Source: Enterobacteriaceae bacterium 4M9 (GTDB taxonomy: Bacteria; Pseudomonadota; Gammaproteobacteria; Enterobacterales; Enterobacteriaceae). From it: a DNA stretch of 64,000 nt. Each line of letters opens with the position of its first letter. Position 1 is the first letter of the stretch. Position numbers and translations under genes: made by a program. Below the pieces are notes generated by a model, which worked only from the letters and a program-made list of their open reading frames with translations, was not told the origin of the DNA and did no database searches. The stretch is from contig JAADJJ010000001.1 of assembly GCA_010092695.1 (NCBI GenBank), positions 2,852,001-2,916,000 of the forward strand. The letters run 5' to 3'. Shown piece after piece: positions 53,221 to 62,585 of the stretch.

Positions 53221-53676
53221 GTGTCGCAACTTTGCCCCTGTGGCAGCGGATTGGATTATAGCCTATGTTGCCAGCCTTACCTACGCGGCGAGCGTGTCGC
53301 CGAATGTGCGTCGCAACTTATGCGAAGTCGATATACCGCATTTGTGGTTCATGATGTTGACTGGCTTATCGCCAGCTGGCATGCCTCCTGCCAGGCCGCA
53401 CAGATGCGTGAAAGCATCACCGCAGGTTTCGCCAATACTCAGTGGCTGGGTTTGACCATTTTCGATGAAACGCCGGAAAAGAGCGGTGAAAGTTTTGTGA
53501 GCTTCGTTGCCCGCTATGAGGAAAACGGTGTGCCTGGCGCCATTATCGAGCGCTCAAGATTCTTAAAAGAGCAGGGGCAATGGTATTATATCGACGGTAT
53601 TCGCCCGACATTCGGTCGCAATGACCCCTGCCCCTGTGGCTCAGGTAAAAAATTTAAAAAGTGCTGTGCCCGCTAA
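53221..53676 (+). CDS. ychJ: SEC-C motif protein YchJ
   Basis: A 151-aa protein (E. coli 152 aa), starting at a GTG preceded by CAGGGAGATGCC. SEC-C zinc motifs occur at both ends: 'CPCGSGLDYSLCC' at residues 5-17 and 'CPCGSGKKFKKCC' at the C-terminus, with a UPF0225 domain between. Function unknown; the zinc motif resembles the SecB-binding tail of SecA. Divergent from rssA. Confidence 0.93.
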   Translation: MSQLCPCGSGLDYSLCCQPYLRGERVAECASQLMRSRYTAFVVHDVDWLIASWHASCQAAQMRESITAGFANTQWLGLTIFDETPEKSGESFVSFVARYEENGVPGAIIERSRFLKEQGQWYYIDGIRPTFGRNDPCPCGSGKKFKKCCAR

Positions 53677-53723
53677 AAGCCAACAGCATATATGCAAACT
53701 CGTACAACAGGATTTACCCTGAA

Positions 53724-54566
53724 ATGCAATCACTACAAAGAAAAGTACTGCGCACTATCTGCCCTGACCAGAAAGGACTTATCGCGCGTATCACCAATAT
53801 TTGCTACAAGCACGAACTGAATATTGTTCAGAATAATGAGTTCGTCGATCATCGTACCGGCCGCTTTTTTATGCGCACCGAGCTTGAAGGTATCTTCAAT
53901 GACGCAACGCTGCTGGCTGACCTCGACAGCGCACTACCTGAAGGTTCGATACGTGAACTGACGCCTGCAGGCCGTCGTCGTATTGTGATTCTGGTCACCA
54001 AAGAGGCGCACTGCCTGGGCGATCTGCTAATGAAAGCCAATTACGGTGGGCTGGATGTGGAAGTTGCCGCCGTTATTGGTAATCACAATACCCTGCGTTC
54101 ACTGGTTGAGCGTTTCGACATTCCTTTTGAACTGGTAAGCCATGAAGGTTTAACCCGTGAAGAACATGACACGCAAATGGCGGATGCGATTGATGCGCAC
54201 CAGCCAGACTACGTGGTGTTGGCAAAATATATGCGCGTACTGACGCCCTCTTTTGTTTCCCGCTTCCCAAATAAGATTATCAATATTCACCATTCGTTCT
54301 TGCCTGCGTTTATTGGCGCACGTCCTTATCACCAAGCCTATGAGCGCGGCGTGAAGATAATTGGCGCGACCGCGCACTACGTGAACGACAATCTGGATGA
54401 AGGTCCAATCATCATGCAGGATGTGATTCACGTCGATCACACTTATACGGCAGAAGATATGATGCGAGCCGGGCGTGATGTGGAAAAAAACGTGCTCAGC
54501 CGCGCGCTTTACCAGGTGCTGGCCCAGCGTGTTTTCGTTTACGGCAACCGGACAATCATTCTTTAA
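53724..54566 (+). CDS. purU: Formyltetrahydrofolate deformylase
   Basis: A 280-aa enzyme, same length as E. coli PurU, hydrolysing 10-formyl-THF to formate and THF; the formate feeds PurT. The N-terminal ACT domain (about 1-85) senses glycine and methionine. The catalytic formyltransferase-like domain has 'NIHHSFLPAF', and the Asp is in 'DNLDEGPII'. The ATG at 53724 fits the family; the frame extends further upstream into the ychJ end, which is not used. Confidence 0.96.
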   Translation: MQSLQRKVLRTICPDQKGLIARITNICYKHELNIVQNNEFVDHRTGRFFMRTELEGIFNDATLLADLDSALPEGSIRELTPAGRRRIVILVTKEAHCLGDLLMKANYGGLDVEVAAVIGNHNTLRSLVERFDIPFELVSHEGLTREEHDTQMADAIDAHQPDYVVLAKYMRVLTPSFVSRFPNKIINIHHSFLPAFIGARPYHQAYERGVKIIGATAHYVNDNLDEGPIIMQDVIHVDHTYTAEDMMRAGRDVEKNVLSRALYQVLAQRVFVYGNRTIIL

Positions 54567-54647
54567 TCAACTGAATAGAAGGCTGTTTATATTTAGCACG
54601 CCCAGGGTAAAAATTACGCAAACAGCCGGTTTAACGGAAACCAGCAC

Positions 54648-54682
54648 TTTACAGCGGCGCTTCATTTGATATGATGCGCCCC
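54648..54682 (+). promoter_or_regulatory. tyrT-type stable-RNA promoter
   Basis: A -35 TTTACA (54648-54653) and a -10 TATGAT (54670-54675) are 16 bases apart and are followed by a GC-rich discriminator GCGCCCC. This is nearly identical to the E. coli tyrT promoter and marks it as subject to stringent control. Transcription should start near 54682 and run through both tRNAs. Confidence 0.92.
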
Positions 54683-54708
54683 GCTTTCACAGACGAAAGC
54701 AAGCCCCT

Positions 54709-54777
<69 letters not shown>

Positions 54778-54793
<16 letters not shown>

Positions 54794-54962
54794 TCTCAAC
54801 CTTAGCGATAAGGTTAAACCCGCACGGTGAGCATACGTTTGACACTGTACGGGGAAGGTTGAGAACCTTCGAGTAAGGTTCGAGTCGAGCGATAGCGAGA
54901 CAACGTTGCCGCAGGCAACGGCCCGAAGGGTGAGGCGCGAAGCGACGAATAATCCTTCCCCC
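54778..54962 (+). repeat. tRNA-Tyr-derived repeat, unit A (rtT-like)
   Basis: From the tRNA 3' end (CCTTCCCCC at 54778) the sequence runs 176 bases to another copy of CCTTCCCCC at 54954. The second part (from GAACCTTCG at 54862 onward) is nearly identical to the one in unit B and contains the hairpin GTTGCC-GCA-GGCAAC. It is the counterpart of the 178-bp tyrT repeats that yield the rtT RNA in E. coli. Confidence 0.85.
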
Positions 54963-55026
54963 TGTCACTAGCCCAGCCTTAGCAATTCAGTAACTGGTTT
55001 TACGCCACGACAATTTGATTTCCCCT

Positions 55027-55095
<69 letters not shown>

Positions 55096-55111
<16 letters not shown>

Positions 55112-55375
55112 TCTTCAAGATATCTCCCCAGTTCAGTAAATTCACCACTCTGACGTCTCTCACATATGGGGAAGGACGAGAACCTTCGACTAAGGTTCGA
55201 GTCGAGCGCCAGCGAGACAACGTTGCCGCAGGCAACGGCCCGAAGGGTGAGGCGCGAAGCGACGAATAATCCTTCCCCCACCACCATCTCACAGACACCG
55301 TCCCAATCCCGTAAGCTCACCGCCCTGACATACCGCACCGCAGGGGAAGGATGAGAAGCGTCGGCCGGGGTTCGC
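55096..55375 (+). repeat. tRNA-Tyr-derived repeats, units B and C (rtT-like)
   Basis: Unit B starts in the second tRNA (CCTTCCCCC at 55096) and ends 175 bases later with a further CCTTCCCCCACCACCA at 55271, which is the last 16 bases of tRNA-Tyr. Unit C begins there and decays after GGGGAAGG at about 55343. The core of B differs from that of A by only a few bases. Non-coding; the open frames that cross it on both strands are artefacts. Confidence 0.85.
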
Positions 55376-55471
55376 TATCAACACGCTCCATTCTGAATCT
55401 CCCCTTACCTCCAACCAGTCAGCCCCCAACGTCTCCTTTATCCAAAATCCAAAACCGCATAAAAAAACAAA

Positions 55472-55493
55472 AAACCCAGCCGAAGCCGGGTTT
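55472..55493 (-). terminator. Terminator of narGHJI
   Basis: On the minus strand, AAACCCGGC-TTCG-GCTGGGTTT forms an 8-9 bp stem with one mismatch, followed by TTTGTTTTTTT. It begins 25 bases after the narI stop and may also act on the plus strand for the tRNA transcript. Confidence 0.88.
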
Positions 55494-55517
55494 ATGTCAA
55501 TACAGTCTGAAACACCC

Positions 55518-56195
55518 TTAGCGGCGCGCACGCACCAGCTGATAACGGCGCGTCAGGTATTCCACCGGCACACTCCAGATGTGCACCAGACGGCTGAACG
55601 GGAACAGCAGGAACAATGTCATGCCCAGCACCAGATGCACGCGGAAGATAAACGCCACGCCATCAAGATGCGCCGACGCACCGCCGTGGAACGTCACCAC
55701 CGACTGCGCCCAGCCCACCAGTTTCAGCATCTCGCTGCCGTCCATATGCTGCGCGGAAAACGGAATGGTCAGCAGCCCCAGCGCACACTGAACAACCAGC
55801 AGAGTCAGCACCAGGATATCCGCACCCGTTGAGGTTGCGCGAATACGCGGATTAAACAGCCGGCGCTTAAGCAAAAGCCCCCCGCCCACCAGCGTCATCA
55901 CACCACAAGCCCCACCTGCAATCATGGCCATCTTTTGCTTCACGTCCATCGGCAAAAACGACTCATACATCCAGTGCGGCGTCAGCATACCGAGGAAGTG
56001 ACCGGCAAAAATCCCCAGAATCCCAATGTGGAACAGGTTTGACGCAAGATTCATCCCTTTTTTGTCCAGCATCTGGCTGGAGGCTGCACGCCAGCTGTAC
56101 TGACCGTAGTCATAACGAAGCCAGCTTCCTACCAGAAACACCGCTCCGGCAATGTAGGGGTAGATATCGAAGAAGAACATATTCAAAAATTGCAT
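55518..56195 (-). CDS. narI: Nitrate reductase A gamma subunit (cytochrome b)
   Basis: A 225-aa membrane cytochrome, same length as E. coli NarI, with five helices and His ligands for two b hemes (for example in 'HIGILGIFAGHFLG' and the C-terminal 'FRVHLVLGM'). It oxidises quinol and passes electrons to NarH. The start overlaps the narJ stop (TAATG). Confidence 0.97.
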   Translation of the reverse strand: MQFLNMFFFDIYPYIAGAVFLVGSWLRYDYGQYSWRAASSQMLDKKGMNLASNLFHIGILGIFAGHFLGMLTPHWMYESFLPMDVKQKMAMIAGGACGVMTLVGGGLLLKRRLFNPRIRATSTGADILVLTLLVVQCALGLLTIPFSAQHMDGSEMLKLVGWAQSVVTFHGGASAHLDGVAFIFRVHLVLGMTLFLLFPFSRLVHIWSVPVEYLTRRYQLVRARR

Positions 56196-56905
56196 TAGTG
56201 CTGCCCCCCGTTAGTGATATTCAGATACTGCGGCGCCACGGCACCGGCAAAGCGGCGCTGATGTGCTGTGATATCAGAATCCGCACAGCCTGCATCGGCG
56301 AAGAACTTCACCTGCTCCTCCTCCCATACGGCATCCAGCGCCTGCGGTGTGTCGTCGCGGGCTTCGCTGGCAATCTGGTCGCGCACTTTTTGCGGGTCAA
56401 CTGCGGTGTCAGCCAGCACCAGCAGTACATCAAACAGCAGCGCATAGCGGCTTTCGCGTTGCTTCAGTCGCGCGGCAAGCAGGGCCAGAATGGGCGCGAT
56501 GTCCTGTAAGCCACCGCGCGCCTCCTGTTCTGGCAACTGGGCCAGATATTCGAGGTAGAGCGGCAGATGGTCAGGCAACTCGCGGCTGTCGAGTAACAAC
56601 CCGGCACGCTCGTACTGCGCCATCAGATCCACCATTGCCTGACCTCTGTCACGCGACTCGCCATGAACATGCTCAAATAACAGCAGCGAGGTGGCACGGC
56701 CACGGTCAAACAACTCACCGTAGCTTGCCTGCGCATCAAGCAAATCCTGCGCCAGCATATCGCGCATAAAAACGCCCAGCGCGTGGGCCTCGCTTTTTTT
56801 AAAGGCCTGCGCCTCGTTTAGCGCATCAAACATCTCCTGCTGATGTCGAACCAGTTCGGCATCCGGATATTCCAGCAGACGTGAGAGTATTTGCAGTTCA
56901 ATCAT
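56195..56905 (-). CDS. narJ: Nitrate reductase molybdenum cofactor assembly chaperone
   Basis: A 236-aa NarJ, same length as in E. coli. All-helical cytoplasmic chaperone that binds apo-NarG and ensures ordered cofactor insertion; it is not part of the final enzyme. The conserved 'HVHGESRDRGQAM' segment is present. Overlaps narH by four bases. Confidence 0.96.
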   Translation of the reverse strand: MIELQILSRLLEYPDAELVRHQQEMFDALNEAQAFKKSEAHALGVFMRDMLAQDLLDAQASYGELFDRGRATSLLLFEHVHGESRDRGQAMVDLMAQYERAGLLLDSRELPDHLPLYLEYLAQLPEQEARGGLQDIAPILALLAARLKQRESRYALLFDVLLVLADTAVDPQKVRDQIASEARDDTPQALDAVWEEEQVKFFADAGCADSDITAHQRRFAGAVAPQYLNITNGGQH

Positions 56906-58437
56906 GGGCGCGGCTCCGTTTTAGTCGTTACATCAACGGCATCAATACGGCGGCTGTTGAACAGGTTGAACTTGCTGTCTGAACCGTGACAGCCGTCGCC
57001 AAAGCTGAAGCCGCAGCCGCTTTTCTCCGGGAACGCATCGCGGGCCAGCTCGCGATGGCTGGTTGGCACTACAAAGCGGTCTTCATAGTTGGCAATCGCC
57101 AGGTAGCGGTACATTTCCTGTGCCTGTGCCTCACTGAGACCCACTTCTTCAAGTGCGCTCACATCCGTTACGCCATCCACGGTTTCGGCGCGTTTGTAGT
57201 GGCGCATCGCCAGCATGCGCTTAAGCGCCAACAGTACCGGTTCGGTATCCCCTGCGGTCAGCAGGTTTGCCAGGTACTGTACCGGGATACGCAGGCTTTC
57301 TACGTCCGGCAAAATGCCGCTGTGCGGCAGTTCGCCCGCATCGGCAGCAGACTGAATCGGTGACAACGGCGGCACGTACCACACCATCGGCAGCGTGCGG
57401 TATTCCGGATGCAGCGGCAGCGCCAGCTTCCAGTCCATCGCCATTTTGTAAACCGGTGACTGCTGCGCCGCATCAATTACGCTCTGCGGCACGCCGTCTT
57501 TCAGCGCCTGGGCAATTACCGCCGGATCGTTCGGGTCGAGGAACACATCAAGCTGGCGTTGATAAAGGTCTTTCTCATTTTCAGTACTGGCCGCGTTTTC
57601 AATCGCGTCTGCGTCATACAGCAGCACGCCAAGATAGCGGATGCGTCCCACGCAGGTTTCCGAGCATACCGTTGGCTGACCCGACTCAATGCGTGGATAG
57701 CAGAAAATGCACTTCTCGGATTTGCCGCTCTTCCAGTTGAAGTAGATTTTTTTGTACGGGCAGCCGGTGATGCACATGCGCCAGCCGCGGCATTTGTCCT
57801 GGTCAATCAATACAATGCCGTCTTCTTCACGCTTGTAGATGGCACCGCTTGGGCAGGTAGCAACGCACGCCGGGTTCAGGCAGTGCTCGCACAGGCGCGG
57901 CAGATACATCATGAAGGTGTTTTCGAACTGGCCGTACATCGCCTTCTGCATGTTCTCAAAGTTCTGGTCTTTGCTGCGCTTCTCGAACTCACCGCCGAGG
58001 ATCTCTTCCCAGTTCGGGCCAGCCTCGATTTTGTTCATGCGCTGGCCGGTAATCAGCGAGCGCGGGCGCGCTATCGGCTGATGCTTGCTTTCCGGCGCGT
58101 TATGCAGGTTTTGATAGTCGTAATCAAACGGCTCGTAGTAGTCGTCAATACCCGGCAAATGCGGGTTGGCGAAGATTTTTCCGAGCAGCATTGCTTTGCC
58201 GCCCATACGCGGTTGCAGCTTGCCATTGATTTTGCGTATCCAGCCGCCCTTCCATTTCTCCTGATTCTCCCAGTCGTTGGGAAAGCCAATGCCCGGCTTG
58301 CTCTCGACGTTGTTAAACCAGGCATATTCCATGCCCTCACGGCTGGTCCAGACGTTTTTACAGGTAACCGAACAGGTGTGACAGCCGATGCACTTATCCA
58401 GGTTCAGCACCATGCCGACTTGTGAACGAATTTTCAT
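56902..58437 (-). CDS. narH: Nitrate reductase A beta subunit (iron-sulfur)
   Basis: A 511-aa electron-transfer subunit (E. coli 512 aa). Four ferredoxin-like Cys clusters are visible: 'CIGCHTCSVTC' (Cys16, 19, 22, 26), 'CEHCLNPAC', 'CRGWRMCITGC' with the Trp that makes one cluster a [3Fe-4S], and 'CIFCYPR'. It carries electrons from NarI to NarG. The start overlaps the narG stop (ATGA). Confidence 0.97.
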   Translation of the reverse strand: MKIRSQVGMVLNLDKCIGCHTCSVTCKNVWTSREGMEYAWFNNVESKPGIGFPNDWENQEKWKGGWIRKINGKLQPRMGGKAMLLGKIFANPHLPGIDDYYEPFDYDYQNLHNAPESKHQPIARPRSLITGQRMNKIEAGPNWEEILGGEFEKRSKDQNFENMQKAMYGQFENTFMMYLPRLCEHCLNPACVATCPSGAIYKREEDGIVLIDQDKCRGWRMCITGCPYKKIYFNWKSGKSEKCIFCYPRIESGQPTVCSETCVGRIRYLGVLLYDADAIENAASTENEKDLYQRQLDVFLDPNDPAVIAQALKDGVPQSVIDAAQQSPVYKMAMDWKLALPLHPEYRTLPMVWYVPPLSPIQSAADAGELPHSGILPDVESLRIPVQYLANLLTAGDTEPVLLALKRMLAMRHYKRAETVDGVTDVSALEEVGLSEAQAQEMYRYLAIANYEDRFVVPTSHRELARDAFPEKSGCGFSFGDGCHGSDSKFNLFNSRRIDAVDVTTKTEPRP

Positions 58438-61400
58438 TTTACGCTCTCCTGTTTCTGGTCATTGCCTTCGCCATCTAACCAGTCAATGTTTTTCATCTTA
58501 CGCACCACCACGAACTCATCGCGGTTTGAACCGACGGTGCCGTAGTAGTTAAAGCCGTACGCCAGCTGGGCATAGCCGCCAATCATATGCGTTGGTTTGG
58601 GGCTGATACGGGTCACAGAGTTATGAATACCGCCGCGCTGGCCCGTAATTTCCGAGCCTGGCAGGTTCACAATGCGCTCCTGAGCGTGATACATCATCGT
58701 CATGCCCGCCGGTACACGCTGGCTGACCACCGCACGGGCGGTCAACGCACCGTTACTGTTGAACACTTCAATCCAGTCGTTATCGACAATGCCAAGATCT
58801 TTCGCGTCCTCTTCGCTCATCCACACAATCGGGCCACCGCGCGACAGCGTCAGCATCAGCAGGTTGTCGCTGTAGGTCGAGTGAATGCCCCATTTCTGGT
58901 GCGGCGTGAGGAAGTTGAGCGCCTTCTCCGGGTTGCCGTTGGACTTTGCGTTCATCACCGCTTTCACCGAGCGCGTGTCGATGGGTGGGCGATAGACCAG
59001 CAGGCTTTCACCAAAGTCACGCATCCACGGGTGATCCTGATACATCTGTTGGCGGCCAGACAGCGTGCGCCACGGGATCAGCTCGTGCACATTGGTGTAA
59101 CAGGCGTTATAGGAAACGTGCTCATCTTCAAGGCCAGACCAGGTCGGGCTGGAGATAATTTTGCGCGGCTGGGCCTGAATATCACGGAAGCGAATTTTCT
59201 CTTCTTCCTTCGGGCGCGCCAGGTGGGTGTGATCGCGCCCGGTAAATTCGCTGAGCGCCGCCCAGGCTTTTACCGCTACCTGACCATTGGTTTCCGGTGC
59301 CAGCGTGAGGATCATCTCGGCGGCGTCGATGGCGCTGTTAAGCATCGGCTGGCCTTTGGCTGGGCCGTCTGCTTTCTCATAATTGAGCTTGCGCAGCAGG
59401 TCCATTTCGCTCTGGGTGTTCCAGGCGATACCCTTACCGCCGTTGCCAATTTTCTCCATCAGCGGGCCAATAGAGGTAAAGCGCTCGTAGGTTGCCGGAT
59501 AGTCGCGCTCTACCACCATCAGGTGCGGCGCGGTTTTACCGGGAATCAGGTCGCACTCGCCTTTTTTCCAGTCCTTAACGTCGACAGGCTGCGCCAGTTC
59601 GTTAGCGGAGTCGTGCTGAATCGGCAGCGTTACCAGATCCGTTTCCTGACCAAGATGGCCCACGCACACCTCAGAGAATGCCTTCGCAATGCCTTTATAG
59701 ATGTCCCAGTCGCTTTTCGATTCCCAGGCCGGGTCAACCGCCGCAGACAGTGGATGAATAAACGGATGCATGTCCGAGGTATTCATATCGTCTTTTTCAT
59801 ACCAGGTCGCGGTTGGCAGCACAATGTCGGAATAGAGACAAGTGCTGGAAAGACGGAAGTCGAGCGTGACCACCAGGTCCAGCTTGCCCTCAAGCCCGTT
59901 GTCCTTCCATTCCACCTCTTCAGGCATTACACCGCCCGCCTTACCCAGATCTTTACCTTGAATACCGTGCTCAGTACCGAGCAGGTATTTGAGCATGTAC
60001 TCATGACCTTTACCGGAAGAGCCAAGCAGGTTAGAACGCCAGACAAACAGATTGCGCGGATGGTTATTACCGGCATCCGGCTGTTCGGCGGCAAAGCGAA
60101 TCTCGCCTGATTTGAGCGCCTTGACGGTGTAATCTACCGGGCTTACGCCCGCAGCGTCTGCTGCGGCCTTGATGCGCAGCGGGTTAGTGCCAAGCTGCGG
60201 CGCAGACGGCAGCCAGCCCATGCGCTCGGCGCGCACGTTAAAATCAACCAAGTGGCCGCTGTAGCGGGATTTATCTGCCATCGGTGACAGCAACTCCTGT
60301 GCCGTGAGCGTTTCATAACGCCACTGGCTGGAGTGGTTATAGAAGAACGAGGTGCTGTTCATGTGGCGAGCCGGACGCTGCCAGTCGAGCGCAAACGCCA
60401 GCGGCTGCCAGCCGGTCTGCGGACGCAGCTTTTCCTGGCCCACATAGTGCGCCCAGCCGCCGCCGCTCTGGCCGATGCAACCACAGAAAATCAGCATGTT
60501 GATAAGGCCACGGTAGTTCATGTCCATGTGATACCAGTGGTTCAGACCGGCACCGACAATGACCATAGAACGTCCGTGGGTTTTATCGGCGTTATCGGCA
60601 AATTCACGCGCGGTGCGGATAATCTGCTGACACGGTACGCCGGTAATTTTTTCTGCCCACGCTGGCGTATATGCCTTCATATCGTCATAGCTGGTTGCGC
60701 AGTTCGCGTCTTCCAGACCGCGATCGAGACCGTAGTTCGCCACTGTCAGGTCGTAAACGGTGGTGACCAGCGCGCTGCTGCCATCCGCAAGCGTCAGTCG
60801 CTTGACCGGCAGTTTATGTACCAGCACGTTCTCCAACGCCACGTTCTGGAAGTGCTCGCTGCTTTCACCGCCAAAATACGGGAAGCCCACCTCGGCGATG
60901 TCATCATGACTGCCGAGCAAGCTCAGACGCAGTTCGGTCTCTGCACCCGATGTGCCGTCGCGCTGTTCAAGGTTCCACTTGCCCTTCTCGCCCCAGCGGA
61001 AACCGATAGAACCATTCGGTGCCACCAGCTCATCACGGCTGTCGTCCCAGGCTACCGTTTTCCACTCCGGATTGTTTTCCTGGCCCAGCGCGCCAACCAG
61101 GTCGGCAGCACGCAGCATGCGGCCCGCCGCCATCACGCCGTTACGCTCTTCAAGCATGACCAGCATGGGCATGTCGGTATAGCGGCGCACGTAGTCGGTA
61201 AAATACTGGCTCGGGTTATCAAGATGGAACTCGCGCAACATCACATGGCCCATCGCCAGCGCCATTGCGCTGTCGGTGCCCTGCTTCGGTGCCAGCCACA
61301 GGTCACACAGTTTGGCGATTTCGGCATAGTCCGGCGTCACGGCGACCGTTTTCGTGCCCTTGTAGCGGACTTCGGTAAAAAAGTGCGCGTCCGGGGTGCG

Positions 61401-62180
61401 CGTCTGCGGCACGTTTGAGCCCCAGGCGATGATGTAGCTTGAGTTGTACCAGTCTGCTGATTCCGGCACGTCGGTCTGCTCGCCCCAGGTCATCGGCGAG
61501 GCGGGCGGCAGGTCGCAATACCAGTCGTAGAAGCTCAGGCAGGTGCCGCCAATCAGCGACAGATAACGCGCGCCGGAAGCATAAGACACCATCGACATCG
61601 CCGGAATGGGCGAGAAGCCAGCTACGCGATCCGGGCCGTAGGTTTTCACGGTATACACGTTGGAAGCTGCGATAAGCTCGTTCACTTCCTGCCAGGAAGA
61701 GCGCACAAAGCCACCGCGCCCGCGCGCCTGCTTGTAGCTTTTGGCTTTATCGGCGTCTTCCATAATGGAGGCCCAGGCCGCAACCGGGTCACTGTGGCGG
61801 GTTTTGGCGTCTCGCCACAGCTTCATCAGGCGCTTGCGCATCAGCGGGTATTTCAGGCGGTTGGCGCTATAGAGATACCAGGAGTAGCTGGCGCCGCGCG
61901 GGCAGCCGCGTGGTTCATGATTGGGCATATCCGGGCGGGTGCGCGGATAGTCAGTTTGCTGGGTTTCCCAGGTTACCAGGCCATTTTTCACATAGATTTT
62001 CCAGCTACAGGAGCCGGTGCAGTTTACGCCGTGGGTAGAGCGGACAACCTTGTCATGCTGCCATCGTTGACGATAGCCGTCCTCCCAGTCCCTGTTGGTG
62101 GTCAACAGTTGCCCGTGACCATCGGCAAAGGTTTCGCCCTTCTGCCTGAAGTAACGAAACCGGTCTAAAAATTTGCTCAT
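58434..62180 (-). CDS. narG: Nitrate reductase A alpha subunit (molybdenum)
   Basis: A 1248-aa catalytic subunit (E. coli 1247 aa) reducing nitrate to nitrite with Mo-bis-MGD. The FS0 cluster ligands His50, Cys54 and Cys58 lie in 'STHGVNCTGSC', followed by a Cys near residue 93 ('EPRGCPRGASY'). The Mo ligand Asp is expected near residue 223 in 'CDLPPASP'. It sits on the cytoplasmic side, anchored by NarI. First gene of narGHJI, controlled by the region upstream. Confidence 0.97.
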   Translation of the reverse strand: MSKFLDRFRYFRQKGETFADGHGQLLTTNRDWEDGYRQRWQHDKVVRSTHGVNCTGSCSWKIYVKNGLVTWETQQTDYPRTRPDMPNHEPRGCPRGASYSWYLYSANRLKYPLMRKRLMKLWRDAKTRHSDPVAAWASIMEDADKAKSYKQARGRGGFVRSSWQEVNELIAASNVYTVKTYGPDRVAGFSPIPAMSMVSYASGARYLSLIGGTCLSFYDWYCDLPPASPMTWGEQTDVPESADWYNSSYIIAWGSNVPQTRTPDAHFFTEVRYKGTKTVAVTPDYAEIAKLCDLWLAPKQGTDSAMALAMGHVMLREFHLDNPSQYFTDYVRRYTDMPMLVMLEERNGVMAAGRMLRAADLVGALGQENNPEWKTVAWDDSRDELVAPNGSIGFRWGEKGKWNLEQRDGTSGAETELRLSLLGSHDDIAEVGFPYFGGESSEHFQNVALENVLVHKLPVKRLTLADGSSALVTTVYDLTVANYGLDRGLEDANCATSYDDMKAYTPAWAEKITGVPCQQIIRTAREFADNADKTHGRSMVIVGAGLNHWYHMDMNYRGLINMLIFCGCIGQSGGGWAHYVGQEKLRPQTGWQPLAFALDWQRPARHMNSTSFFYNHSSQWRYETLTAQELLSPMADKSRYSGHLVDFNVRAERMGWLPSAPQLGTNPLRIKAAADAAGVSPVDYTVKALKSGEIRFAAEQPDAGNNHPRNLFVWRSNLLGSSGKGHEYMLKYLLGTEHGIQGKDLGKAGGVMPEEVEWKDNGLEGKLDLVVTLDFRLSSTCLYSDIVLPTATWYEKDDMNTSDMHPFIHPLSAAVDPAWESKSDWDIYKGIAKAFSEVCVGHLGQETDLVTLPIQHDSANELAQPVDVKDWKKGECDLIPGKTAPHLMVVERDYPATYERFTSIGPLMEKIGNGGKGIAWNTQSEMDLLRKLNYEKADGPAKGQPMLNSAIDAAEMILTLAPETNGQVAVKAWAALSEFTGRDHTHLARPKEEEKIRFRDIQAQPRKIISSPTWSGLEDEHVSYNACYTNVHELIPWRTLSGRQQMYQDHPWMRDFGESLLVYRPPIDTRSVKAVMNAKSNGNPEKALNFLTPHQKWGIHSTYSDNLLMLTLSRGGPIVWMSEEDAKDLGIVDNDWIEVFNSNGALTARAVVSQRVPAGMTMMYHAQERIVNLPGSEITGQRGGIHNSVTRISPKPTHMIGGYAQLAYGFNYYGTVGSNRDEFVVVRKMKNIDWLDGEGNDQKQESVK

Positions 62181-62271
62181 CGGGATTCTCCTGATGTGGA
62201 GAGCTTGACGCTCTTCTCAATCGACATTGCTGGATTTGCCCGAACGGTAACGTGCGCAATTAAGGCAAGAT

Positions 62272-62285
62272 TTGATAACGATCAA
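62272..62285 (-). promoter_or_regulatory. FNR site of the narG promoter
   Basis: TTGATAACGATCAA is a perfect match to the FNR consensus TTGAT-N4-ATCAA. It lies 92-105 bases before the narG start codon. If centred at -41.5, as in E. coli, transcription begins near 62237, and the -10 would be TACCGT (62244-62249, minus strand). Confidence 0.92.
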
Positions 62286-62322
62286 CGCCACAGGCGGCGC
62301 GGATTAGCCCTCAAAAAGCGTC

Positions 62323-62329
62323 TACTCCT
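62323..62329. promoter_or_regulatory. NarL heptamer near the narG promoter
   Basis: TACTCCT on the plus strand fits the NarL/NarP heptamer TACYYMT and lies about 90 bases upstream of the predicted start site. Weak when taken alone, but its position agrees with the proximal sites of E. coli narG. Confidence 0.5.
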
Positions 62330-62353
62330 AAAGGGGTGCGCAATAAAAAGAAA

Positions 62354-62366
62354 TAACCCATTGTTT
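62354..62366 (-). promoter_or_regulatory. IHF-like site in the narG control region
   Basis: On the minus strand AAACAATGGGTTA matches the IHF consensus WATCAA-N4-TTR with one mismatch. It is centred about 123 bases upstream of the predicted start, close to the IHF site at -125 in E. coli, where bending brings distal NarL to the promoter. Confidence 0.6.
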
Positions 62367-62419
62367 TTAGTGAAATTTAAATGCATTAGCGCAGCTAAAG
62401 GATAAGGTAACCACGAGAG

Positions 62420-62436
62420 ATGGGTATTAAGGAGTA
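62420..62436. promoter_or_regulatory. Distal NarL heptamer pair of narG
   Basis: ATGGGTA (62420-62426) and AGGAGTA (62430-62436) both fit the reverse NarL heptamer AKRRGTA and are three bases apart. They lie about 183-199 bases upstream of the predicted narG start, matching the distal NarL cluster near -195 in E. coli. Confidence 0.65.
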
Positions 62437-62523
62437 GTTGCTGGTAAAACAAGGCGGTGGCACTAAAGCCTGGAGTTGGTTAGTTTTTTAACAATCAATA
62501 GCATGTTGTAACTAAGTTGAAGT

Positions 62524-62548
62524 AAAAAAAGCGCGACAGGTGCCGCGC
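62524..62548 (-). terminator. Terminator of narK
   Basis: On the minus strand a GCGCG / CGCGC stem with an inner loop is followed by TTTTTTT. It lies about 40 bases past the narK stop. Confidence 0.8.
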
Positions 62549-62585
62549 AAAAAGGATAACAAACTCGATTTATACCAATTCAGGT

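Noticed and set aside
58587..62168. Long plus-strand open frames opposite narG (up to about 500 codons)
   Set aside because: They are mirror frames of a GC-rich, conserved gene on the other strand and have no ribosome sites or family similarity.
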